From Typha latifolia (Eukaryota; Streptophyta; Magnoliopsida; Poales; Typhaceae), in the NCBI GenBank assembly GCA_019914945.1, contig CM034110.1, forward strand, positions 6,713,808-6,777,807: a DNA stretch of 64,000 nucleotides, in the 5' to 3' direction. Both the position numbers and the translations under genes were made by a program. Every line of letters begins with the position of its first letter. Within the stretch, counting starts at the first letter, position 1. Shown here in pieces: positions 38,501 through 48,853 of this stretch. The notes beneath the pieces were generated by a model. It saw nothing but the letters and a program-made list of their open reading frames with translations, did no database searches and was not told the DNA's origin.

Positions 38501-40312
38501 GCAAGCCCCCAAGAGATAAACCAGATGAACAGGATTGCTACTCAAGCACCAGTATAGATATTTATACTATGGGATCTTTCACTGCATCAATTCTATTGCT
38601 GAGCAAGTTTGCTCTCCATGTCAAAGAAAAAATAAAATGAGAAGGAAAAAGGGGAAGATTTGATCTTTTCCTGAATAAAAAGAGGAAAAATTGATCTTTT
38701 CTTCCTAGAACCAGCTCATGCATGAAGCTGAGATTATAACTTACTGCTATTAGTCTCACATGGTCAATTGAATCGCCTAAGCTGCTCCAGAGCTCATTGA
38801 ACAAATCTGTACGCCTATCAAAGTGCTCATTGTCACATAATTCATACTGACAGAATGAAAGTAAAGAAATTGACAAATAAAGCATTCTAAGACATCTCTG
38901 AACAATCTAAAAGGCAAAAATGGGAAGTACCTTCCGCTAGTATGTATCTCTATGGCATCCACATCAGCTCTTTTCAGAAGATCAGATGTTGTAGTAGGAT
39001 CCCTGACATAAGTCATAGCTCCTGAAATGGTTCAAGTAGAACTTGCAGCTTCTATTAAGATATGCAAAGAAATGGCAGGAATCATCAGATCAAGGCACAA
39101 GATTTAAAGACATGAAAGCAACTCGAAGATGCTTAATAAATTCTTTGATTAGACATACAAAGAAACATGAAATATTCAAGTTACTATTTACTAAATAAAT
39201 AAAAGAAGAAACCTAATACCCACTTATTCTGTCATAAGGACAAACTGACAAGCACCGACCACAGCCATAACATCGTTCTGTTATAACTCCACCCTGCATA
39301 AGGCAAACTTTGAATTATAGGAAATAGCAGGACAAAGCATTGGAAAAAAAAATTGAGCACGATCAAACTTATCAATACCTGAAGTTTACCCTTCAGTTGA
39401 TCATTGCTTTCCAGTTTGTTACCCATTAAAACCCTCTCTAGTGAAATTGCATCAGCAGGGCAAACTGTCTCACATGGCCTTGAACAATCAGGTGGGCAAT
39501 CCTCAGGGTCAAATTCTATGCAAGATATAAGAATTTTAGGCTCTAGATAATTGCAAAATAAGAATGCTACCACTTAATAACAATTGGTGACAGGTTAACT
39601 GAAAAGGTGTAAGTAGAAATCTCCGGGTGCTTTAAATATCAAACCACCACCACAATAAAAGAAGGTAACAGATAAATTATAATAATAATTTAGATATGCA
39701 GATGATAAATTCACCAGCTTTCCGGAAATGAAGATCTTCACGATCATCATTGACGCTTATCATCACCCATGGCCTCTGAACCATCGCGATTGACATCGCC
39801 GCCTCGATCCCCTCATTCACCGCGTTCACCACAGACGCATCCGCGGCACAATCAATACAATCCACTGCACATTTCCCGCCCATTCAATCAAAACCAACGT
39901 TTTCTAACCAAGTCAACAAAAAGAACCCCAAAACCCATCAAGAATTAGGTTTTATCATGGTCTCAAGGATTACCTCCGGCGAGAGTGTAGACAAGGGACA
40001 GATTCCTGACGTCGGCAGCATCCTACGGATTGAACAGAGTGAGGAGAAGAAACAAATTCTTTGACGCGTATTGCAAAAGGTGGCATTTCGGTAATTGGTA
40101 TAGCGTTTACCTCAAAACTGGCGCCGCAGATGAGCTTAACCCAATTGCCGCGGCGGAGGGATTCGATGGGTGGAGGGAGATGGGAGGGAGTGCGAAGCTT
40201 GGTGGTCGACTCGGCTAGGGTTTTTACGGTATGGAAGAGGAGTTGGTTGGTTGGGAGAGGAGGAGAAGGGGAAGGGAGAGAGGACGAAACCGCGAAGGCG
40301 AAGAAGCGAGGA

Positions 40313-40317
<5 letters not shown>
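35574..40317 (-). CDS. Plastid-type double [4Fe-4S] protein, cyanobacterial LdpA-like
   Basis: A 431-residue protein in 12 exons: 40317-40111, 40022-39974, 39864-39715, 39515-39379, 39293-39224, 39021-38931, 38814-38745, 37553-37458, 36978-36879, 36765-36679, 36476-36397, 35732-35574. The Ser/Pro-rich, positively charged first 45 residues look like a transit peptide. Cysteine sets: C88-x2-C91, C142-x3-C146-x3-C150-x3-C154-P, and C189-x2-C192-x2-C195-x3-C199-P, the last a ferredoxin-type motif. The C-terminal half (DGRPMSGDIGRGATR, GGTNSHT, GGIAYGGYARK) is a conserved domain of plants and cyanobacteria. In Synechococcus, LdpA is an Fe-S protein that feeds redox/light state into the circadian clock; the plant role is not known to me. 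Orthology to LdpA is from memory of the family; the two-cluster Fe-S call is seen directly. Confidence 0.75.
37790..38640 (+). other. ORF-like, weakly coding stretch inside LdpA-like intron 7
   Basis: Within the 1191-bp intron 7, plus-strand frames read longer and less AT-biased than in neighbouring introns (for example 37794-37988 and 38377-38640, with interrupted frames between). The conceptual text looks like protein but is broken by stops and frame changes, and I cannot name it. It may be a decayed retrocopy or transposon piece. Low certainty. Confidence 0.3.

Positions 40318-40318
<1 letters not shown>

Positions 40319-40364
<46 letters not shown>
40319..40364. repeat. (GA)23 microsatellite against the LdpA-like start codon
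   Basis: A perfect GA run on the plus strand that ends one base before the start codon of the LdpA-like gene. In the sense direction it is (CT)23, so the 3' end of the 5' UTR is a pure pyrimidine tract. Confidence 0.95.
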
Positions 40365-40367
<3 letters not shown>

Positions 40368-40369
40368 TG

Positions 40370-42460
40370 TGGTTACTGGTAGTTATAAAAATTCGGATAA
40401 ATTATAGGTATAATTACGCTAAGGCCCCTGAACTATTGCCTATTTCCAAACCAGCCCATCAATTTTTAAAGTTTTTTTTTCAAATAATATCATACATTTT
40501 CTAATTATCATCTCTCTGAGAATTTTATAAATCGACCCTCCATATTCTCTATTCATATAATACTCTATTGATACTTTGACTAATTGCCGTTAACATTGGT
40601 TTATAGTTTAATAAATCTATTAATTCAATTACTAAAATATTCTTAAAAATTTCTAATTTAGACCCATTTTAGTTAAACTCTTTTTAAACCATATTCCACT
40701 CTAATAAATAAAAAAATTAATATTGTACTTACAAACGAAATAATGTGGCATTATCATATTAATGATTATATAATGGAGAGAGAAATTATCAATAGTTATG
40801 ATGATGACATATTAAAATTATTCCTAGAATATTTGTAGTGTTTATAAGCATAAGATTACTCAATTAATATATTTTTTTTGAATCTAACTATTCTAAGTCG
40901 CTAAGCTTAGGCACACAACTTCGCCAAATATCTAATTATGAGTTTTTCTTTATTACAAACTTAGATAATTAGAAAGAATTACTAAAAAAAAATACAAATA
41001 AGATATAAAGTTGTTAAAATAGAATAAATTCGAGAAGAGAGAATTATGTTAAGACATATAACTAACTACTCCCCATTTCTCCCTTTTCGAGTTGGATAAA
41101 TGATTCAATATTAACCTCTAATTTTCTCGGACCGCTGAAATTGTATAATATTATATAAAAATACCCTTTCACTTTTTAAGGGTAAATTGGTCTCTATTTT
41201 CTTCTCTAGGAATTTCTAACAGTGGAATTTCTAAGTTATAAATCTCACTTTAGAAAGATTCCTTGGATCTATAATGTTACATACTGGGTATGTGAATAGT
41301 AAGTTATTTTTATATAGATTGAATTATCTTCATGAAGCTAGATAAATAATTTTTGAAATTTTTTGCCCCTGTCTTCTTCTTCAAGATGATATAAAAGGGG
41401 TCTGCTCTCATCTTTGCCAAGCCCTCATCTTTCCAATCAATCCTGTGCAATGGTGGAAAGGTAACTTTAGTTTCTCAACCACTGAACCTAAAAATCTTAA
41501 TATTTTTCTTAACTATAGAGCAAGAGAGAGAAATTTACAGTACTTTTTAATGATGTTTAAGGGATTATTAGTTTCCAAAAGTTTTGGTGGCAATTTTTAA
41601 GCTTTTATTTTTGGGGGAGGCAAAGTAAAACTCTAATAAGTCCGAGTAGACGGCAAAGGGTAATTAAACCTAAAATTGATAGTCTATAAGTTCAAGCTAA
41701 TAGAAAGTCCCGTGTAATATTTGTAATTTTACGGCCCGTTTCATTTGAGTTTCATTTGAGTTCAGGGAGGGGTCTTTGAACTGGTTCAAGGACTCTAGTT
41801 CAACAATCAAATATTTTTCTATCTTTTTTTATACTAAACTAAATTTAATTTTAAAAAATTAAGACTAAAAAATAAGATCAACTAATTAAGTTCGGGCATA
41901 GCCCGTAAGTCCTAGTACTGCGGACTTTAATGGTATATAAAAAATGAAGAAAAAGAAATGGCAAAAGTGGTATCACCTTTTAGATTCAACTAAATAAAGG
42001 GGGAGGGGACTTAACAAAAGTCGGTGCTGTAACTAATAGTTCTGCCGATATACGAACAACTCGCTCAAAAAGACTATATAAATGCCGGGTTAAGGAACCC
42101 GTCCGTGCGGAACTACTCATCGCGTCAGAGAAATTGGATAATTCGGCAACGTAATATATTACTTTGCCGACTCTCTCTACGTGGCCCTTCCACCACGTCC
42201 ACAGTTTGGCAACTGTGCATGTTTACCAACATAAAGATGTGAACGAAGAGAAGCATCAAACATGGCAGTTATGCAACTAATCTTCAATTTTCAAGTGCAC
42301 TTCAGCTAAAAGAAATTAAAATCAAGTAAGCTGTATGGTCTGGAGGAATAACTAGTCATCGATTACATAAGCAAGTTTATTTAACAATTGCATACTTATA
42401 TAAGAAGAAGAGAGAACTACATTGACATGCAAGTAAATAGCAAGAGGAATCTAGATTGCA
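40370..42460. other. Intergenic spacer LdpA-like to NLR locus
   Basis: About 2 kb, AT-rich to 41.7 kb. From 41.88 to 42.22 kb the composition shifts to more GC, with a motif-rich stretch (for example GGGTTAAGGAACCCGTCCG around 42090) that looks like a transposon end or relic, but I found no matching terminal repeat. An 11-bp tandem TTTCATTTGAG lies near 41740-41760. No gene. Confidence 0.4.
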
Positions 42461-42499
42461 ACAAGGCTACAAGTGAGATAAACAAAAGAAGATGCCATC

Positions 42500-44148
42500 G
42501 GCAGTAGTAATATGGTTACTAAGCCAAAGTGATGAGAATTAATTATATCAAGGGGAAGGAACTGGTAATGGTGGCAGAGCAACAACAGAAGAAGAGAAGC
42601 TTCAAACATGGTGCTTAGATTGGATCCATGTGTCAATCAGAGATGGATACAAAAGGAATATGGGCGATCTTGGGCCAGTCCTCACCTTTAGGTTCTCGGC
42701 ACCGTTCCTCCAAGACTTGGCATCTGGATATTGCAATACCCCTAAGTGAACCGGGCAGATGAACCGGCAATGACGAGATACCGGGGCAGTCCTCCAGCCA
42801 TAGGGTAAGGAGAGTCTCAGGCAAATCGGACAATGATGAGATATATGGGCACCTGTATAGCGCTAGCTGCTCAAGGGAGGAGAGGCTCTTCAAGATCCTT
42901 GACAGACATTGGACTTTGCAATCGTATAACACCAGACTCTTGAGGGAGATGAGACATTTGAAGTGCTCTTCATGTAAAGATTCTTCAGGACAAGACCATA
43001 AAAACAACTCCCCTAAACCGGCGAGGCATTTACTATTATTACCTGAGAGCAGTATCGAGAGTGTTGCACAAGAGCTAATTTCAAGCTCCTCAACCGATGA
43101 CAAGTGGACAGCAGCCTCGGGGAGAGGAGGTGCTGCGAGTTTTGGGACATCTTTAGTTTCTCCTAGGGAGTCCAAGGAGCTATCGTTGAGTGCCTGGGAG
43201 CAATCCACTGCAAACAGCTGTGGGCAGTCCGTGATCCTCAATTTCCGAAGTGTTGTGAGGCCAGACAGTGACAGAGATGCCAACGATGACCAGTTGTCGA
43301 GGATCAGAGTGTGGAGGTCTGGCAGATCTCCTATTGAAAAACTCTTCACATTGCAGCAGAAGCTAACGCTGAGGGATTGCAGCGAAGGTGGAAAGATGAG
43401 CCGACCACCTTCATTCCCCATCATCTCCAACTCCAAGCAGGGGCAGGAGGAGATGCTGAGTCTTGTCAAGGAGAGTAGGGCAAGTAAGCCTCCGAGAGAT
43501 CTAAGACAATGGCAGTCATCAATTTCTAGATCGCATAACGCCATCAAGTGATCGGTTGGAATTGTTGTTATTGTCCTGATTCCCTCTAACTTCAAGGTTT
43601 TGAGAGAAGTGAGACCTCCTAGGCATAATAGAGAAAGTGCCCCGTCTGATATATTAATAGACGCAATCTCCAAATGTTGAAGGGCTGAGGGCAACACCAA
43701 TTCCCTGTTCTCTCGCCTCCCAGAGATAGCTTCTAGTCTCTGCTCTTGGCAACGACAATATGCCTCCCAAATATGAAGATAATCTACTCGCTTTGACATT
43801 TCCTCAACTTGCAGGGCTGTCCCACATCTCTGGAAATCTTTCGGTAAGTCAACTTTCTCAGATTCCATCAACTTGTTTACGTCCAAACAATCTCTTACTA
43901 CCATCTCTCTTATATTACGAATATCTCCCATTAATTCGAGTGCCGACTTGAGCTGAGAACTTCGTACAACTGTCATTATAGATTTATTTCTGTCATCATT
44001 CTTATGTAGTTCTTCCTCTGAGACAAATACTAGTAATGGACAAGATTTTATTACTAACTTCCTGAGACTCTGAGGAAGCAAGGGAAAAGTCCTGAGGTTG
44101 GGAAGACTACGGATTTCCAGCTCTTGGCAATTAGGATACAATTTTAGT
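42500..44148. repeat. Tandem duplication unit A (LRR end plus 3' flank)
   Basis: Direct repeat of about 1.65 kb, in the same orientation as unit B at about 44150-45782. Both units hold the LRR-coding end and about 100 bp of 3' flank (the shared GAAGAAGAGAAGCTTCAAA and TGCTTAGATTGGATCCATG). The left end of unit A and the junction between units share AGTAGTAATATGG. Confidence 0.8.
42633..44141 (-). pseudogene. Headless tandem copy of the NLR leucine-rich repeat region
   Basis: An open frame of about 500 codons that is only the C-terminal LRR part of the adjacent NLR gene. It starts within the PxCQELEIR repeat and runs to the same C terminus (EPKGEDWPKIAHIP). No ATG opens it; the frame begins at a TTG, and NB-ARC and CC domains are absent. 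Protein identity to the parent copy is high, with small indels. It keeps the older stop (ISD-TGA), while the parent has a TAA two codons earlier. The copy includes the 3' flank of the gene, so it arose by DNA duplication. It could not make an NLR, though a read-through or truncated LRR product cannot be excluded. Confidence 0.8.
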
Positions 44149-44149
44149 A

Positions 44150-45782
44150 GTAATATGGTGAAAAGTAATTATCAAGGAGGAGGAACTGTTAAATAGCAGA
44201 GCAACGACAGAAGAAGAGAAGCTTCAAATATGGTGCTTAGATTGGATCCATGTGTCAATCTTAGATGGATACAGAAGGAATATGAGCGATCTTGGGCCAG
44301 TCCTCACCTTTAGGTTCTCGGCACCGCTCCTTCAAGACTGGACATCGAGATATACCAAATCTCCTAAGTGACTCTGGCAGACGCACCGGCAATGACGAAA
44401 TACCGGGGCAGTAATGCAAAAACAGGGAAAGGAGAGAATGAGGCAAATCGGACAAAGATGAGATATGTGGGCAACTTAGCAAGGAAAGATGCTCAAGGGA
44501 GGAAAGGCTCTTCAAGATCCTTGGCAGAGACTGGACTTGGCAATTGTTCAATGACAGACGCCTGAGAGAGATGAGACAGCTGAAGTGCTCTTCGAGGAAA
44601 GATGCTTCAGGACAATGAGACAAAGTCAACTCCCTTAAACCGATGACAAGGGATTTACTATTATTACCTGAGAGCAGCATCGAGAGTGTTGCAGAAGAGC
44701 TGATTGTAAGCTTCTCAACCGATGACAAGTGGACAGCCTCGGAGGGAGGAGCTGCTGCGAGTTTTGGGACATCTTCAGTTCCTCCTAGGGACTCCAAGGA
44801 GCTATTATTAGGTGCTTGGGAGCAATCGAATGCAGAGAGCTGTGGGCAGCCCGTGATGCTCAAATACCTAAGTGCTGTTAGGCCAGACAGTGACAGAGAT
44901 GCCAGCGATGACCATTTGTCGAGGAGTAGAGTCTCGAGGTCTGGTAGATATCCTATGGCAAATCTCTTCACATTGCAGCAGCTGTTGTCGCCGACGCTAA
45001 GCAATTTCAACGAAGGTGGAAAGATGAACCGACCACCACCTTCACCCTCCATCATCTCCAACTCCAAGCAGGGGCAAGAAGAGATGCGGAGTGCTTTCAA
45101 GGAGAGCAAGGCATGTAAGCCTCCGAGTGATTTAAGACAATGACAGCCATCAATTTCTAAATCACATAATGCCATCAAGTGATCGGTCTGAACTGTTGTT
45201 ATTGTCCTGATTCTCCGTAAATTCAAGGTTTCGAGAGAAGAGAGCCCTCCTAGGCAAAGAGATAGTGCCCCGTCTGTTATATTAGTAGAGCAAATCTTCA
45301 AATGTTGGAGCTCTGGGGGCAAGATCACTTCGCTACGCTCTCGCCTTCGAAAGATAGCTTCTAGTCTCTGCTCTTGACAACAATAATATGCCTCCCAAAG
45401 ATGAAGATAATCTACTTGCATTGACATTTCCTCACCCTCCAGGGCGGTCGCAAATGTCTGGAAATCTTTCGGTAAGTCAACTTTCTCAGATTCCATCAAC
45501 TTGTTTACGTCCAAACAATCTCTTACTACCATCTCTCTTATATTACGAATATCTCCCATTAATTCGAGTGCCGACTTGAGCTGAGAACTTCGTAAAACTG
45601 TCACAATAGAGTTCTTTCTGTCGTCACTCTTTTGTAGTTCTTCCTCTGAGACAAACACTAGTAATGGACATGATTCTATTACTAGCTTCCTAAGGGTCTG
45701 AGGAAGCAAGGGAAGCGTTCTGAGATTGGGGAGACCCCGGATTTCCAGCTCTTGGCAACGAGGAAACAATTTGCTGCTAATG
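44150..45782. repeat. Tandem duplication unit B (LRR end of the NLR gene)
   Basis: The parental unit, continuous with the NLR gene. It aligns with unit A along its length with point changes and codon-sized indels, apart from a 138-bp block that is identical (45457-45594 against 43829-43966). Confidence 0.8.
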
Positions 45783-48179
45783 GTTGGAAGAACTTTAAAA
45801 GAAGTGTCAAAAAAATAGAGAGACTTCAGATTCTCTAGGCATCCTTCGTGTACCAACCAACTAGGATACCTAAGAGATTTGCAGCCACTAATTAGCAGCT
45901 TTGTCAGATTTGGAGGAGGTTGGAGGGCTTCGACAATTTCCATATCCAAATTCATCCCGCGATCACTCTCATTACGGCTGTACCACTTCAAAAGCAAACT
46001 GTCGAGATGCTTCTTATCTTTTAGATTGGCTCCAGTTGCCTCGTCCTTGCCTTCAACATTCTCCAGACCGGAAATAGTAAGTAATCCTCTGAGCTCATTT
46101 AGGTTCTTTAGCTGCCCGATATCATGCCCATTCTCCTTCTTTACTTCAAAATATTCTAATTCCTGGAGGGATGTTAGCCTCCCAATATTAGGTAATGTTG
46201 ATAGGTCCACAGAATACTGTTCCTTCAAATGCCGCAAATTGAACAGATTTGTCAGGCTTCTTGGTAAAACTCTAACTTTATAGGGCAATTTCAATAGTTG
46301 CAAATGGTGAAGCTTACACAATGACACAGGCAACTCAGCAACATCAATCCGATAGAGACTTAGGTAGCGTAAATGCTTTAGATCTCTTATACATTTAGGT
46401 AATGCTTTGATGCTCTGCTCAGATGGTATATCCAGAACACGTAATTTCTTTGACTTCTCCATCACCGTTAGAAGAACATCATTGTCTATTTTGCTAAATT
46501 GCCCAACAATAAGAGTACGCAGGTTTTCTAATTTAAGAAAATCCAAGCTCCCATTCCTCCTACTTTTACTCGAAACATAGAGATGGCGAACTGTCGAAGG
46601 GATCTTTTCCACTGGATCATCCTCTATTCTGAAATAATCTCCTTTTGAAACATTTTCAGCCAAGTCGTGAAACAAGTCATGCATACCATAATATTTAGTA
46701 TCTTCATACTGCACTAGTGGTTGCAAAAAAGAACCGGATACTAACTCATCAAAATAATCATTTCCTATATCCTCCATTTTCTTATTATCAGTTGACAAAT
46801 TGACGAAGCCTTCAGCCATCCACAGATCAACCATCTCTTCTGTTGTGAACATATGACCTTTAGGAAACAAGCTGATATAGGAGAAGCAACGTTGAAGGGA
46901 AGCATCTAAGCGATAGTAACTCCACATTAGAGCTTTTTGAGTGTCGCTCAAATTGTCTTGCTCAAGAGAAGCTCTCCAAAAGTTGGGTTGCAATCTTTTA
47001 CTTAGTTGTCCGCCCACTGCTTTTGCCGCCAAAGGAGATCTACACAACTTTTGCAAAATTTGCTTTCCTATCTTCTCTAGCTCCTCCTGCAAATGAGATT
47101 CACTTAATTTGCTCCCTCTAAAAGCATGATACATGAAAAGTGAGACAAACTCATTCTCTCGTAGATTTTTCAATTTCATGATATTTTGGGAATGTAAGGC
47201 TATTGGCATATTTGGCATATTCTCTGGTCTTGCAGTCACTAGGATCTTGCTTCCCCTCTCTCCAACAGCTAAAGGAGCAAGAAGTTGTTCCCATTGCGCC
47301 TCAGTATCCGATTTGTAGCACCAAACATCATCCAATACGAGCAGCACTTTCTTTGATTTTATCATATTTGTAAAGGTTTTTTGCATCGCATCAAGATTCT
47401 CGAGACAAGGGCATTCTTTTTGGGAAACAGACTCGATCATCTCTCTTGTGAGTTTAAAGACATCGAGCTTGCGAGACATGCAGACCCACATCTTAATGCT
47501 AAAATTGTCGACAATTCTTTGATCATTATAGACGAGTTGTGCAAGAGTAGTCTTGCCAGCACATTTCTGCTTCACAAGCTTCAGATGGGTCTAATAAATA
47601 TTTATTTATTATCTCGTCCCGTTCCTCATCCCTTCCAATCACATAAGGTGGGGGTAGTGAGGTGGTAACATTTATTCGCCCTCCACTAGTGATATTGTTG
47701 GCCACGCTGCTTATTATTTTCGCTCCTAAAAAGCATTCATAAAATTTTGTGGCTTTAGCGGCAATATTCTCTAGCTTAATTAAGCTTTCTCTTAGCTTCT
47801 TGTTTTGACTGGTAAGGATCTTGGACAGCCCTCTCCCAACTTTCCTGAAAGGTTTAGATATGGAATCAAAATTGAGATCATTCACCTTCTTGTCGAGAAG
47901 CTGGTATTTGTACAAATCCAGCATGTCCTCCGCCTCATACACGGCATCCTTGAGCTTCCTCAGCCACAGCTGTAGCTTAGCCTTGTGGTCGTCATTGCTC
48001 CTCTCCGCAGCCTCGATCACGAGATGGAATTGGGGAAGGATGATGGTCTCCAGATTCTCCAATCTTGCCTTGATGTCGGCGTCCCCAAGGCCAAGGTAGG
48101 AGAAGCCCTCGTTGAGTAGCCTACTGACTATGGGAGATGCCACCCACCCTGCTACCGAGATCGCTACAGCCTCCGCCAT
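44261..48179 (-). pseudogene. CC-NB-LRR (Rx type) disease-resistance gene, broken at the P-loop
   Basis: Single-exon CNL of about 1320 codons in two frames. Part 1 (48179-47526) starts MAEAVAISVAGWVASP and is an Rx-type coiled-coil domain with an EDMLD (EDVID-like) motif, then reaches the pre-NB-ARC linker. Part 2 (about 47575-44261) has, in another frame, CAGKTTLAQLVYND, kinase-2 KKVLLVLDDVW, RNBS-B GSKILVTARP, the GLPL-equivalent SPLAAKAVGG, RNBS-D CFSYISLFPKG, MHD (GMHDLFHDLAE) and a long irregular LRR. The normal VxGMGGxGKTT is reduced to its last part, and the frames do not join: about 15-20 codons are missing with a net frameshift. Part 2 has no ATG before its NB-ARC core. Intact genes of this family are intracellular immune receptors. 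It is a recent pseudogene, or an assembly error at one point. Confidence 0.85.
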
Positions 48180-48840
48180 TGTTGATTCACGAAACAAGCT
48201 CCAGAGAGAGAAAGAACGAGATGGAGGAAAGGCTTAGACAAGCGAGAAAACGCAGAAGAAGAGGCAAGGAAGACCACCACACAGTCAACCACCTTTGCTG
48301 CCTCCTTTTCTGCATCCGACAAATATTACAAGATGCTGTTTGTAAATATCCCTTTCTCTAGCATGAATTATTGAGGGAGGGTGAGCTGGCCCATTAGAGA
48401 AAGTATTCTCTTTTATGCACAGCTAAGTTAGCTGATGGTTTAAATATAATTTGAGTGTTTTTTAAAATAATAATGAGCTGAGTGGAGGTTTGCTTTAAAG
48501 CAGGCGGTGGGTGACAATTATTGGAATGGAGGGTCCAATACTCCAATGTGAGCGTTGGGCACTTGGATATTATTATAAAAACTCAGCTGCTAGCCTGCTA
48601 TTATTGATTGGTGTTATACAGGATGAAAACAAAGACTATGAAGCCTGACTCATAGAAACATCATTTAAGGCTAGAGAGAATCAGATAACCACATACCAAT
48701 AATACTCTGCAGTCCAGACCTAACGAGTCAGGTACAACAGTGTAATACCAAGTTGGTCTTTTAAACGAGCATTAGATATGCACTTCTCACCACCAATATT
48801 TTCAGATGTTGATCTTATATCAGCTAAACCAACAGCTCTC
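48180..48840. other. NLR upstream flank
   Basis: Presumed promoter and leader of the NLR locus. Purine-rich near 48220-48270; no clear TATA box assigned. Nothing else seen. Confidence 0.4.
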
Positions 48841-48853
48841 AAATCTCTTCTCA

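Noticed and set aside
38821..38850. An earlier acceptor (CTGTCAG) for exon 7 of the LdpA-like gene
   Set aside because: Used with the exon 6 donor it breaks the frame; the acceptor GATAG before 38814 keeps it.
42916..43551. A 211-codon open frame on the plus strand
   Set aside because: It lies exactly antisense to the LRR-coding copy; the open frame follows from codon bias of the leucine-rich sense strand.
44643..45143. A 166-codon plus-strand frame
   Set aside because: It is antisense to the LRR of the NLR gene and parallel to the antisense frame in the duplicate unit.
47526..47620. An intron that would rescue the broken NLR P-loop
   Set aside because: The only nearby GT...AG pair is 9 nt long, and longer choices would remove more of the NB-ARC; none restores GMGGxGKT because those codons are absent.
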